A stretch of DNA of 64,000 nt from Cellulomonas dongxiuzhuiae (GCF_018623035.1 NZ_CP076023.1:3472001-3536000), one strand, 5' to 3'; counted from the first letter of the stretch, positions 36,729 through 46,020 are shown. The notes: a model not told the origin generated them from the sequence alone. Numbers and translations: made by a program.

Positions 36729-38066
36729 TCAGCGCGGCAGCTCCTCGCCGCCGGGGACGGACGCCGGCGTCGCCGGCTCCTCGTGGGTGCCGCGCCACCG
36801 GGCGACGGCCCGCATGAGGTGGTAGAGCCCGATCGCGACGGCCGTGCCGATCGCGATGCCCTCGAACCGCAGCTCACCGGCCTGCCAGGTGAAGTTCGCG
36901 ATGCCCACGATGAGGGCGACCGCGGCCGGCATGAGGTTCACCGGCGCCGAGAAGTCGACCTTGTTCTGCACCCAGATCCGCGCGCCGAGCAGGCCGATCA
37001 TGCCGTAGAGGACGGCGGCGGCACCGCCGAGGACGCCTGCGGGGATGGTCGCGACGACGGCGCCGAACTTGGGCGAGAGCGCCAGCACGAGCGCCGTCGC
37101 GGCCGCCACCCAGTACGCCGCCGTGGAGTAGACCCGCGAGGCGGCCATGACGCCGATGTTCTCGGCGTACGTCGTGGTGCCCGACCCGCCGCCCGTGCCG
37201 GCGAGCGTGGTCGCCAGGCCGTCGGCCATGAGCGCGCGGCCCACGTACGGGTCGAGGTCGCGGTCGGTCATCGCGGCGACGGACTTCACGTGGCCCACGT
37301 TCTCCGCGACGAGCACGAGCACGACGGGCAGGAACAGCCCGAGGACGCTCAGGTCGAACGAGGGCGCGACGAACGGCGGCAGGCCCACCCAGGCGGCCTC
37401 ACGGACGGCCGCCAGGTCGACCTCGCCGCGCAGCAGCGCGACGCCGTACCCGACGAGCACGCCGACGAGGATCGACAGGCGACCCAGGATCCCGCGGAAC
37501 AGCACCGTGACCAGCACGATCGCGAGCAGCGTGACGGTCGCGGTCACGGGTGCGGCGCGGAATCCGGAGCACGTGCCGTCCGGCTCGCAGGACCCCCACG
37601 CGGCGGGCGCGAGGTTGAAGCCGATGAGCGCGACGATCGTGCCCGTCACGACCGGGGGCATGAGCGCGTCGATCCAGCCCGTGCCCGCCAGGTGCGCGAC
37701 GACGCCCACGACGAACAGCGCGAGGCCCGTCACCAGGATGCCCCCGACCGCGACCGACTCCCCGCCGGTCGCGGTGGCCGCCGTGACGGGTGCGATGAAC
37801 GCGAAGCTCGACCCCAGGTAGCTGGGCAGCCGGTTGCGCGTCACGAGCAGGAACAGCGCGGTGCCCAGGGCCGAGAAGAACAGGGTCGTCTGCGGGGAGA
37901 ACCCCGTGAGGAGCGGGACGAGGAACGTCGCACCGAACATCGCCACGACGTGCTGCATGCCGATCCCGACGGTCCGCCCCCAGGCGAGCCGCTCGTCGGG
38001 GGCGACCACCTCACCGGGCGGCACCGTCCGCCCGTCGCCGTGCACGGTCCAGCCCCAGCCGCTCAT
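36729..38066 (-). CDS. NCS2 family nucleobase permease (uracil/xanthine)
   Basis: A 445-aa transporter with 12-14 membrane segments. The N-terminal GIGMQHVVAMFGATFLVPLLTGF and the conserved VLVAENVGHVKSV and GTGGGSGTTTYAENIGVMAASRVYS segments (family substrate-site Glu in TTYAENIG) place it in NCS2, closest to UraA/PyrP uracil permeases. It imports a nucleobase with protons. The ATG has CGAGGAGC about 6 nt upstream. Divergent from the GT87-like gene (262 bp between). Confidence 0.9.
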   Translation of the reverse strand: MSGWGWTVHGDGRTVPPGEVVAPDERLAWGRTVGIGMQHVVAMFGATFLVPLLTGFSPQTTLFFSALGTALFLLVTRNRLPSYLGSSFAFIAPVTAATATGGESVAVGGILVTGLALFVVGVVAHLAGTGWIDALMPPVVTGTIVALIGFNLAPAAWGSCEPDGTCSGFRAAPVTATVTLLAIVLVTVLFRGILGRLSILVGVLVGYGVALLRGEVDLAAVREAAWVGLPPFVAPSFDLSVLGLFLPVVLVLVAENVGHVKSVAAMTDRDLDPYVGRALMADGLATTLAGTGGGSGTTTYAENIGVMAASRVYSTAAYWVAAATALVLALSPKFGAVVATIPAGVLGGAAAVLYGMIGLLGARIWVQNKVDFSAPVNLMPAAVALIVGIANFTWQAGELRFEGIAIGTAVAIGLYHLMRAVARWRGTHEEPATPASVPGGEELPR

Positions 38067-38328
38067 GTCTGCTCCTCGTGTTGCGTGGTCCTCGCCCGCT
38101 CGCGAGGTTAGCGACCGCGGACCGGTGGCGTCAGGGACGGACGTCCGGTGCACGACGCCCGCGTCACGAACGACGCATTCCTCCCGTCGCCGCCCGTGGC
38201 TGACGCACGTGGCGGACGCCGCACCTCCGCCGAGCCCGAGGGTTCGCGGCATTCGTCCCGGACCGTCCCTCGCGCGGCCGTCGTCGCGTAACCTGGCGCG
38301 GCATCGTCACACCGAGGCAGGGGGACCC

Positions 38329-39735
38329 ATGTCCGCACCGTCAGGGGCGTCACCTCGCACCGCGCCCGGACGGTTCGCCCGGGTGGTGCCGCCACAGGCG
38401 TGGCGCACCCCGCTCGTGTGGCTCGCGTTCCTCCTCGCCCACGCGTGGGTCGCCCGCGTCGGGCTCGTGGTGTGGGACTGGACGCTCGGCGACCTCGGGC
38501 TGTACCGCTGGTGGGCCTACATGGCGTTCGTCGACGGCAACTGGCCGGTGCTCGACTACGAGTGGGTCTACCCCGCGGGCGCGATCGTGCCCATGCTCGT
38601 CGCGGGGTTCGCCGGGCTGGCCGACGGCGGTCAGTACCCGCTCGCGTGGCTGGCGCTCGTCTCGGTCCTCAACGCCGTGGCGGTGGCGCTGCTGCTGCGC
38701 CGCCCCCACGGACGGGTCGCGGCGCTGTGGTTCGTCGCGTTCATCGCCCTGCTGGGCCCGGCGGGCCTGGGACGCCTCGACGGGTTCGTCGCGCCGCTGA
38801 CCGTCGTCGCCCTGCTCGTGGCGCTCTCCCGCCCGCGGCTCTCCGCGGCGCTGCTCACCGCGAGCGCCTGGGTCAAGGTGGCACCCGGGGCCGCGGTGCT
38901 CCCCCTGGTGCTCGCGGCCCGCCGGCCGGTGCGCGATGTCGTCGTGCCCGCCCTCGCCGTGTGCGTGGTCGTCGTCGGGACGGTCGTCGCGCTCGGCGGC
39001 GGGGCGAACGTGCTGTCGTTCGTCACCGCGCAGGGCCAGCGCGACCTGCAGATCGAGTCGATCCTCGCGACGCCCTTCATGGTCGCGGGCCTCTGGTCCA
39101 CCCAGGTGGTCCGGGGCTACGACGACAAGATCTTCACGTTCGAGATCACCGCGCCGGGCGCCCGGGCCGTCGCCGACGCGGCCACACCGGCGCTGCTCGT
39201 CGCGGTGCTCGCCGTCACCGTGCTGCTGTGGCGGTTGCGGCGCCGCGCGGGCGAGCAGCTCTGGACCGACACCGCGATGCGTGCCGACTTCGTCGTGCGC
39301 GGTGCGTTCGTCCTCACGCTCGTGCTGCTCGTGATGAACAAGGTCGGCAGCCCGCAGTTCGTCGCGTGGCTCGCCCCTGCGGTGGCCGTGGCCCTCGCGC
39401 TCGGCCTGCCCCGGTGGGGCGTGACGGCGTGGGGCGTGCTCGCGGTCGCCGGTGCGACGCAGCTCGCCTACCCGTGGATGTACGACAACATCGTCGACGG
39501 CGTGCCCGGGCCGACGTTCCTCCTCGCGGGACGCAACCTCGCCGTGGTCGCCCTGCTCGCCGTCGCCGTCCGGCAGCTCGTGCGGCTGCCGGCGCCCGAG
39601 GAGGACGCCGGGGCGGACGAGGGGGCGTCGGCGGCCGGTGAGGGACCGGCCGCCGACGGGTCAGGCGCCGTGCGCGGCGAGCCAGGCGAGCAGGTAGGCG
39701 CGCGAGCTGCCGTCGTCGACGGAGGTGTCGGATAG
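38329..39735 (+). CDS. GT87-like polyprenyl-dependent membrane glycosyltransferase
   Basis: A 468-aa polytopic protein with about ten helices. Loops carry the GT-C style acidic residues (LGDLGLYRWWAYMAFVDGNWPVLDYEWVYPAGAIVPML), followed by SAWVKVAPGA and MNKVGSPQFVAWLAPA, all typical of DUF2029/GT87 mannosyltransferase-like enzymes that use polyprenyl-phosphate sugars outside the membrane. A long disordered tail follows from about residue 425. The last 75 bp overlap the convergent GH81 gene, so the true end may be earlier in other strains. It is next to the GT2/GH81 operon and may contribute to the same envelope polysaccharide. Confidence 0.78.
   Translation: MSAPSGASPRTAPGRFARVVPPQAWRTPLVWLAFLLAHAWVARVGLVVWDWTLGDLGLYRWWAYMAFVDGNWPVLDYEWVYPAGAIVPMLVAGFAGLADGGQYPLAWLALVSVLNAVAVALLLRRPHGRVAALWFVAFIALLGPAGLGRLDGFVAPLTVVALLVALSRPRLSAALLTASAWVKVAPGAAVLPLVLAARRPVRDVVVPALAVCVVVVGTVVALGGGANVLSFVTAQGQRDLQIESILATPFMVAGLWSTQVVRGYDDKIFTFEITAPGARAVADAATPALLVAVLAVTVLLWRLRRRAGEQLWTDTAMRADFVVRGAFVLTLVLLVMNKVGSPQFVAWLAPAVAVALALGLPRWGVTAWGVLAVAGATQLAYPWMYDNIVDGVPGPTFLLAGRNLAVVALLAVAVRQLVRLPAPEEDAGADEGASAAGEGPAADGSGAVRGEPGEQVGARAAVVDGGVG
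39628..39656 (-). terminator. Hairpin just past the GH81 stop, inside the convergent gene
   Basis: A perfect 12-bp stem (tcggcggccggt arms) and a 5-nt loop, 5 bp beyond the GH81 stop. It lies within the coding sequence of the GT87-like tail, so any termination function is for the minus strand. Confidence 0.5.
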
Positions 39736-41784
39736 CCCGACCGCGTCGTCCCACGCGGCGGAGGCCTCCTCCGGGCCGGCCAGCGCCCGGTACATCAGCA
39801 GGTAGTCGCCGAACTTGACGTCCGGCCCGGCCGGGGTGGCCTCGTCGGCGGCCGCCAGGATCGTCGCCGGGTCCACGTCCACCGCGAGGTAGTCCGACAC
39901 CGGGCCCATGGGGATGAGCAGGATGCCGAGCATCGCGCTGGGCTCGGGGCTGAACCACGTCGCGTAGTCGCGCTTGCCGCTCCAGTTGAGGGCGAAGACG
40001 CGGTGCTCGAACCCCTCGGTGACGGGGTCGTCGAGGTCGGGGTCCGTCCAGTAGTCCCGCGCCGACGCCGCCTCGGTCGACGCGAGCCAGGTGGCCTGCG
40101 TCAGCAGGTCGTCCTGCCCGGACGCGGCGGCCCACAGCCCCAGGCCGTTCCACGCGTTGACGGCCTCGGACGCGGACTCCTGGTTGTTGCCGTCGGCGAA
40201 GGGCGAGGTGCCCGACGCCCAGGCGTGGCCCGCGTACGGGTCGAAGGTGCGCAGCTGCGGCAGCTCCTGCGACGGCTCGGCCGCCGCGATGTCGGCGGCG
40301 AGCGCGTCCATGACCGGACGCAGGTCGTCGACGAGGTCGGGGTCGTCCGCACCGAGCAGGCCCGCTGCGGACAGCAGGTACCCGTAGTGGAAGTGGTGGT
40401 CGTTGAGCTCCTGGGACCCGAACGACCAGGTCCGTCCGATCACGGAGCGCGCGGCCTCGTCGTAGACGAAGCACCGCGCGTCGCGTGCGTCGCACCCGGT
40501 CGGCTCGGCCCACTCCCGCAGCGCGTCGGCCACGCGCGTGCGCAGCTCGGCGACCGTGTCCGGCGCACCGAGCGACTCGCCCAGCCGCACGAGCGTCGCC
40601 GCGCGGTACAGGTGCTTGCCGCCGTAGTACGTGTCGGAGGCGAAGGCCCCGGTCGCGGCGACGTCCAGCTCGAGCTGGGCGAGGACCGCGTCGCGGCGCT
40701 CGCCGTCGACGCCCTCGAGGTCGAGCTCACCGGTCGGGTGGAGCGTCGGCGCGAACGACGTGAGCGTCGACCCCGCGCACAGCTCGAGGGTCCCGTAGAC
40801 GCTGCGGTAGGTGCCCAGGCCGCAGCCGTCCCGCTCGGGCTGGTCACCCGTGGTGTGGTGGCGCATCAGCACGTAGGCGCTCGGCGTCGCACCCGCCGTG
40901 CGGTAGGTGAGGGTCGTGCGTGCCACGTCGTCCCCGACGCCGTAGGTGACGTCGACGCCCACGACCGGGTCGACCGCGGCGGCCGCGAGGACCGCCGCCG
41001 CGTCGTCCGAGGGGTCGTCGGGCAGCGCGTACCACGCGGCCGTCGCACCCTGCGGCAGCGCGAGCGCGCCGTCGGTGAGGGTGCCGTCGGACACCGCGAG
41101 CGCCCAGGTCGTGCCCGCGACCTCCGCCTCGGCGACGCCGTCGGTGAGCGTGGTGAACCCCTCGCCCGCCACGACGTCGACGTCCGCCGCCGCCGTGAAG
41201 GAGACGAACGGCGACCCGGCCGCGACCGTGACGTCCCCGAGGGGCGCGCCGCCGGCGTCCAGCAGACGCGTCGTGACGGCCACGGGGTCGGCCGCGACGA
41301 CCTGCGCGGACGCAGCCCCGACGTCGACCGTCACGGCCGGCACGTGCGGGCCGACCACGGCCTTGGCGCTGGTCACCGGGTCCGGCAGCCCGACCGTGAA
41401 ACCGCTGGGCGTGAGCGCGAACGACAGCGGCAGCGGGAACACCGGCAGCAGCTCCTTGCCGAAGACGAGGCCCGAGTACCAGCGGTTGGAGGGCGGCGCG
41501 ACGCCCTCGGCGAGGCGCACCGAGTCGATCTTCTTCGCGTCCGGTGCCTGCACGAGCGCGCTCGTGAGCGCGGCCGCGTCGACGTCCGGGGGCGTCGCGT
41601 CGTCGGGGCCGACGACCGGGGCCGCGGGAGCGCCCCCGCCGGAGCCGCCGGCGGCGGGCGCCACCGTGCCACCCCAGGGACGCAGCACGAGCAGCACGAC
41701 GACCGCGGCCACGGCGAGGACGGCGAGCGCGACGACCCAGCGCGTGCGGCCGGAGCCCGGCAGGAACGTGGTTGCCCCGGTCAT
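39661..41784 (-). CDS. Glycoside hydrolase family 81 (endo-beta-1,3-glucanase), membrane-anchored
   Basis: A 707-aa protein. One N-terminal helix (WVVALAVLAVAAVVVLLVL) anchors a large extracytoplasmic domain. GH81 hallmarks are clear: SNRWYSGLVFG near the N-terminus, ELNDHHFHYGY around residue 460 and ADGNNQESASEAVNAW around 535, which carry the catalytic Asp and Glu of the inverting mechanism. It cleaves internal beta-1,3-glucosidic bonds. The ATG overlaps the stop of the HlyD-like gene (ATGA). Being anchored and coupled to a synthase operon suggests trimming or release of a nascent glucan rather than feeding on external glucan. Confidence 0.92.
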   Translation of the reverse strand: MTGATTFLPGSGRTRWVVALAVLAVAAVVVLLVLRPWGGTVAPAAGGSGGGAPAAPVVGPDDATPPDVDAAALTSALVQAPDAKKIDSVRLAEGVAPPSNRWYSGLVFGKELLPVFPLPLSFALTPSGFTVGLPDPVTSAKAVVGPHVPAVTVDVGAASAQVVAADPVAVTTRLLDAGGAPLGDVTVAAGSPFVSFTAAADVDVVAGEGFTTLTDGVAEAEVAGTTWALAVSDGTLTDGALALPQGATAAWYALPDDPSDDAAAVLAAAAVDPVVGVDVTYGVGDDVARTTLTYRTAGATPSAYVLMRHHTTGDQPERDGCGLGTYRSVYGTLELCAGSTLTSFAPTLHPTGELDLEGVDGERRDAVLAQLELDVAATGAFASDTYYGGKHLYRAATLVRLGESLGAPDTVAELRTRVADALREWAEPTGCDARDARCFVYDEAARSVIGRTWSFGSQELNDHHFHYGYLLSAAGLLGADDPDLVDDLRPVMDALAADIAAAEPSQELPQLRTFDPYAGHAWASGTSPFADGNNQESASEAVNAWNGLGLWAAASGQDDLLTQATWLASTEAASARDYWTDPDLDDPVTEGFEHRVFALNWSGKRDYATWFSPEPSAMLGILLIPMGPVSDYLAVDVDPATILAAADEATPAGPDVKFGDYLLMYRALAGPEEASAAWDDAVGLSDTSVDDGSSRAYLLAWLAAHGA

Positions 41785-42512
41785 CCGAGCACCCCCTCGA
41801 CGTAGGTGCGGATCTTGCCGGCGACCGTGGTCACGACGCCGTCGTTCATCAGGGCGATCTGCACGACGACCGGCGTGCCCGCCGAGACGAGCCCGTTGTC
41901 GGAGCCGTCGACGAGCTCGTCGCTGGTGACCCGCACGACGGCCTGCGCCTGGCCGTCGATGGTGGTCACCTCGACACGCTCGACCTTCCCGTCCAGGGTG
42001 GTCTCGTTGGGCAGCGTGATCGTCACGTCCGCGCCGTCGGGCAGGCGTGCGTACTCCTTGGCGGTCAGCGTGTACTCACCCTGCACGTACAGGGTGCCCG
42101 CGCGCTGCACGGTCGCGAGCGTCTGGGCCGAGGGCACGAAGGTCCCGCGCTTGGCCGCGAGCTGCGTGATGCGCCCGTCGCCGCTCGCGAGCAGGACGAG
42201 GCGCCGCTGGTCGTCGAGGCGCGTGAACTCGGGCGGCTCGACGACCAGGCCGTTCGCCAGGTCGTACGTGAGACCCGAGGAGTCGATGACGAACATCGGG
42301 TCGCCCTCCTTGACGACGTCGCCCACGTCGACGAGGTGGTCGGCGATGAGGCCGGCGTACGGGCTGCCGACGGCGTAGGTCTCGGAGAGGATCTGTGCGG
42401 AGTCGCTGGTGGCGCGACCCTTGGTCTCGTTGAGGTGGTAGGTCGCCAGGGCGGCGACGACGAGCACGAGGATCGTGCCCGCGAGCAGGCGGATGCGGCT
42501 GGCCCAGGTCAT
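41781..42512 (-). CDS. HlyD-like membrane-fusion/adaptor protein
   Basis: A 243-aa protein with one N-terminal helix (IRLLAGTILVLVVAALATY) and an extracytoplasmic beta-rich domain. That domain is split like a biotinyl-lipoyl hairpin: AVGSPYAGLIADHLVDVGDVVKEGDPMFVIDSSGL, then LLASGDGRITQLAAKRGTFV, then a beta-barrel part (GTPVVVQIALMNDG). Such proteins accompany exopolysaccharide synthases (Alg44-, BgsB-like) as periplasmic/extracellular adaptors. It is translationally coupled to GH81 and lies 139 bp downstream of the GT2 synthase. Confidence 0.82.
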   Translation of the reverse strand: MTWASRIRLLAGTILVLVVAALATYHLNETKGRATSDSAQILSETYAVGSPYAGLIADHLVDVGDVVKEGDPMFVIDSSGLTYDLANGLVVEPPEFTRLDDQRRLVLLASGDGRITQLAAKRGTFVPSAQTLATVQRAGTLYVQGEYTLTAKEYARLPDGADVTITLPNETTLDGKVERVEVTTIDGQAQAVVRVTSDELVDGSDNGLVSAGTPVVVQIALMNDGVVTTVAGKIRTYVEGVLG

Positions 42513-42600
42513 GGGGTCACCTCTCGGTCAGCGGGGTGTGTCAGGGCGCGCGGCGGCGTCGGCCGACGGCGTGGGTGCGTCCGGGACGGGTCGGTGGTGC

Positions 42601-42650
42601 GTCGGCGAGCGCCGACGGCGGGTGCGTCGGCGAGCGCCGACGGCGGGCGC
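42601..42650. repeat. 25-bp direct repeat between GT2 and HlyD genes
   Basis: Two tandem copies of a 25-bp unit (gtcggcgagcgccgacggcg...), differing at one base, with a degenerate partial copy about 45 bp away. Each unit contains a short palindrome (gtcggc...gccgac), so the spacer can fold. Confidence 0.75.
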
Positions 42651-42651
42651 G

Positions 42652-44406
42652 TCAGCGCGGTGCGGACGACGGGGTGCCCGTGCCCGCCTGCTCGAGCTCG
42701 AGCAGGGCGGCGTCGTCCGCGAGGTCGGCGGCTGCCTGGTCGTGCGTCGCGAGCGCACGCTCGCGGGCCCGCGCCTCGGCGCGTCCCCGGCGCCCCTCGC
42801 GCCACGCCGTGACGATGAAGCCGCCGAGGATGAGCGTGTTGGTCGCGTTCCACGCGAGTGCGAGGGTGAAGACGCCGGACGAGTACGTCTTCCAGGCCGC
42901 GACCGCGGTGGTGATGAGCAGGAACTGGAAGACCAGCACCTGCGGCTGCATGAAGGCGAAGGGTGAGCGGTAGGCGCCCTTGCGCCCGGTGACGTGCCAC
43001 GCCTGCTCACGCCGCAGGACCGCGTTGACGAGGGCCCGGACGTAGATGGGGAACGACACCGACGCGAGCAGCAGCACCTCCCACCGGAACGAGCCGAGCG
43101 TGTAGAACGCGAGCAGGATCTGCATGACGTAGAAGCCCGCGTAGTACATCGCCCACGTCGCGGGCGTCATCGTCAGGTTCATCGGGGACAGGTCGAAGTA
43201 GATCTCCAGCGGCGGCACCAGCAGCAGGAGCAGCGGTGCGATGCCGGTGAGGTAGTGCGTCGCCGTCACGAAGTACTGGATGCGCTGGTCCATCGTGAGG
43301 TTGCGCTTCCGGGACAGCGGGTTGTGGGTGAGCATGATCTCGAAGCCGCCGGTCGCCCACCGCAGCTGCTGCTTGGTGTAGGCCTCGACGGTCTCGGGGG
43401 TGTCGCCCACGGCGAGGGTGGTCGGGATGTAGACGGTGCGCCAGCCGCGCTCGTGCAGCATGAGCGACGTCCAGACGTCCTCGGACTTCGAGTCCGTGTA
43501 GATGCCGCCGATCGCGTCGACCGCCGCACGCCGGTAGATGACGTTGGTGCCCACGCAGAACGCCGCGTTGAACCGGTTACGGCCCGGCTGCACGTAGCGG
43601 TAGAAGACCGCCTGCATGTACCCGGCGCCGCGGCTGATGACGTTGTCGTAGTTGCCGTACGTCTGCGGCGTCTGGACGAACGCGACGTCGGCCGTCGCGA
43701 AGAACGGCAGGGTCTCGTGCAGGAAGGCGGGCAGCGGGACGAAGTCCGCGTCGAACACGGCGAAGTACTCGCCCTTGGCGAGCGACATCGCGTGGTTGAT
43801 GTTGCCGGCCTTGGCGCCGCCGCTCGACAGGCGGCGGACGTAGCGGGCGCCGAGCTCGGCGGCCAGGTCGCGGACGTCGTCCGAGCGGCCGTCGTCGAGC
43901 ACCCAGGTGTTGTGCCGGCCCTGGATGTGCAGGGCGGCGCTCACGGTCCGGCGGATCGTCTCGAGGTCCTCGCCGTACGTCGTGATGAACACGTCGACCG
44001 TCACGGGACGGTCCTCGAGGTAGATCTGCCACCGCCAGGGCTCGTCCTCGGCGCCGTCGCGGATGATCTCCGCGAGGTCGTACAGGCGCTCCTGGGAGTG
44101 GTGGAAGGTGAAGCCGCGCGGGTTCCAGGCGGCGGACAGGACGGTCCACATCGCCAGGAGCGCGTGCGTGATGAGGATCGTCTCGGCGAGCATCACCAGC
44201 ACGTACGGCAGGAAGTCGCCACGGTTGCCGGGGTTGAGCAGGAAGACCGCGTAGATCACGATGCCCGCGGCCGCCAGCAGCACCAGCAGCACGAGCGACG
44301 GGCTCTGCGTCGCCTCGTTCTCGGGCGAGCGCGTGCTCCGCGGCCGGTCACGCGTGTCGTCGGTCCGGCGTGGTTCGAGGATGAGTCGGTCGAAGGTGGT
44401 GGCCAC
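42652..44406 (-). CDS. Processive GT2 polysaccharide synthase (cellulose-synthase-like)
   Basis: A 584-aa protein: two N-terminal helices (about 37-57, 65-90), a cytoplasmic GT2 domain and about five C-terminal helices. Catalytic elements are DDG at 171-173, DAD at 219-221, FCVGTN at 283-288, SED at 308-310 (equivalent to TED, general base D310) and QQLRW at 346-350 (QxxRW). No PilZ domain is visible; the C-terminus is a charged ~50-residue tail. It polymerises a UDP-sugar while exporting the chain. With the GH81 partner, beta-1,3- or mixed-linkage glucan is the best guess, but cellulose or another product is possible. The start is GTG. Confidence 0.88.
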   Translation of the reverse strand: MATTFDRLILEPRRTDDTRDRPRSTRSPENEATQSPSLVLLVLLAAAGIVIYAVFLLNPGNRGDFLPYVLVMLAETILITHALLAMWTVLSAAWNPRGFTFHHSQERLYDLAEIIRDGAEDEPWRWQIYLEDRPVTVDVFITTYGEDLETIRRTVSAALHIQGRHNTWVLDDGRSDDVRDLAAELGARYVRRLSSGGAKAGNINHAMSLAKGEYFAVFDADFVPLPAFLHETLPFFATADVAFVQTPQTYGNYDNVISRGAGYMQAVFYRYVQPGRNRFNAAFCVGTNVIYRRAAVDAIGGIYTDSKSEDVWTSLMLHERGWRTVYIPTTLAVGDTPETVEAYTKQQLRWATGGFEIMLTHNPLSRKRNLTMDQRIQYFVTATHYLTGIAPLLLLLVPPLEIYFDLSPMNLTMTPATWAMYYAGFYVMQILLAFYTLGSFRWEVLLLASVSFPIYVRALVNAVLRREQAWHVTGRKGAYRSPFAFMQPQVLVFQFLLITTAVAAWKTYSSGVFTLALAWNATNTLILGGFIVTAWREGRRGRAEARARERALATHDQAAADLADDAALLELEQAGTGTPSSAPR

Positions 44407-44778
44407 GGGTCGCCCCCCAGAGGTGCGTCGGCGTTCGCTCGACGACCGTCCCCGGGTGGGGCCGGCGTCGCGTTCACGACGGCCTCGTTGGCGCCTGGTG
44501 CACGAGGGACCGACGGCCCGGGAGGTCCGGGACCTGCTGTGACGTGGTCCCTCGTGGATGTCACCGAAGGTAGGAGCACGCGGCGCGGGGTGTCATCCGG
44601 GACGGATGTCCGGTTCACCCGGTTGAGTCCCGGGCGCCACCCCGCGCCGCGTCGTGGAACCGTGTCCACCTGCACGGACGTCGAAAGATGACAACCGTGT
44701 GAACATTTCGAGCAGGACCGATACGTCCCACCATTCGGACATTCCGGGCCGCGCTGGGCCCGGCCGCGGGCTGCGTCG
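44407..44778. other. Intergenic region upstream of the GT2 operon
   Basis: About 370 bp between the GT2 start and the stop of the LLM gene (same strand). The part nearest the LLM gene (44690-44755) is locally AT-richer and could hold the operon promoter; no convincing hexamer pair or riboswitch was found. Confidence 0.4.
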
Positions 44779-45729
44779 TCAGGCGCCCGGCAGGTGCGGC
44801 GCGACCTGCTCCGCGACGAGCTGCAGGTGCTCGAGGTCCGCGAGGTCCAGGACCTGCAGGTACACCCGCTCGACGCCCTGGGCGGCGAGCCAGGTCAGGC
44901 GCTCGACGGCCTCGTCGGGCGTGCCCGCGACGCCGTTGGCCCGCAGCTCGGGGACCTCGCGGCCGATCGCCGACGCACGTCGCGCCAGCTCGGCCTCGTC
45001 GCGGCCGACGCACAGCACGAGCGCGACCGACTGGACCAGCGTCTCCGGGTCGCGGCCGGCCTCGACGCACGCGGCCCGGACGTGCGCGATGCGCCCGGGC
45101 ACGCTCGCGACCTCGGGGAACGCCTGGTTGTACTCGGCCGCGAACCGCGCCGCCAGTGCCGGCGTCCGCGTGGGACCGCCGCCGCCGACGATGACGGGGA
45201 CGCCCGCGCGCGACGGGTCCAGCGGCGAACGCTGCTCCGGCTTGGGCAGCGCCGGGGAGTCGGTGAGCGTGTAGTGCTCCCCCGCGTGGTCGAACGTCTC
45301 GCCCACGGGGGTGCCCCACAGCCCGGTCACGATCTCGAGCTGCTCGGTGAGGATGCCGAAGCGCTTGGCCGGGAACGGGATGCCGTACGCGGCGTGCTCC
45401 GCCGCGAACCAGCCGGCCCCGAGCCCCAGCTCGACACGACCGCCCGACATCTGGTCGACCTGCGCGACCTGGATCGCCAGCACGCCCGGGTACCGGAACG
45501 TCGCCGACGACACCAGCGTGCCCAGCCGGATCCGGCTCGTCTCGCGGGCCAGCCCCGCGAGCGTCGTCCAGGCGTCGGTGGGCCCCGGGAGCCCGTCGCC
45601 GCCCATCGTCAGGTAGTGGTCGGAGCGGAAGAAGGCGTCGAAGCCGAGGTCCTCCGTCGCGCGCGCGACGGCGAGCACGTCGTCGTACGTGGCGCCCTGC
45701 TGGGGTTCGGTGAAGATGCGCAGATCCAT
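44779..45729 (-). CDS. LLM class F420/FMN-dependent oxidoreductase
   Basis: A 316-aa TIM-barrel luciferase-like monooxygenase. The N-terminal DLRIFTEPQQGATYDDVLAVAR, the SDHY segment (FFRSDHYLTMGG), the GGRVELGLGAGWFAAEH motif and the phosphate-binding VPVIVGGGGPTRTPALAARFA are typical of the actinobacterial F420-dependent subfamily. The substrate is unknown. The ATG start was chosen where homology begins; the same frame stays open upstream by chance. Confidence 0.87.
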   Translation of the reverse strand: MDLRIFTEPQQGATYDDVLAVARATEDLGFDAFFRSDHYLTMGGDGLPGPTDAWTTLAGLARETSRIRLGTLVSSATFRYPGVLAIQVAQVDQMSGGRVELGLGAGWFAAEHAAYGIPFPAKRFGILTEQLEIVTGLWGTPVGETFDHAGEHYTLTDSPALPKPEQRSPLDPSRAGVPVIVGGGGPTRTPALAARFAAEYNQAFPEVASVPGRIAHVRAACVEAGRDPETLVQSVALVLCVGRDEAELARRASAIGREVPELRANGVAGTPDEAVERLTWLAAQGVERVYLQVLDLADLEHLQLVAEQVAPHLPGA

Positions 45730-45810
45730 GCCTGCCAGCCTCGCACGTGCCGCACGGCGACGCGGGTGCGGGGGGCGCGCACCGCGACGCCCGCCGGGTA
45801 CGGTCACCCG

Positions 45811-46020
45811 GTGCGCTGGTGGGAACCCGGCCGGGGCCTGCGGGCGGTCCGGTGGACGTCGCTGCTCCTCGTCGTCGTGTGCGGGCTCATCGGGCTCGGG
45901 TGCGTCGTCGTCGCCCTGCGCGGCCGTCCGTCGGCGCTCGTGCCCGGGGCGGTCGTGGCCGCGCTCGCGCTGCGCGAGCTGCGACGTCTGCGGCGCGCAC
46001 GCCCACGACCCGGTCCGTGA
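45811..46020 (+). CDS. Small membrane protein, 69 aa
   Basis: Two hydrophobic helices (TSLLLVVVCGLIGLGCVVVAL; ALVPGAVVAALALREL) between basic ends. No family is recognised. The GTG start is supported by TACGGT (45799-45804) ending 6 nt upstream. The DUF1684 gene follows on the same strand after 48 bp. Confidence 0.6.
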   Translation: MRWWEPGRGLRAVRWTSLLLVVVCGLIGLGCVVVALRGRPSALVPGAVVAALALRELRRLRRARPRPGP

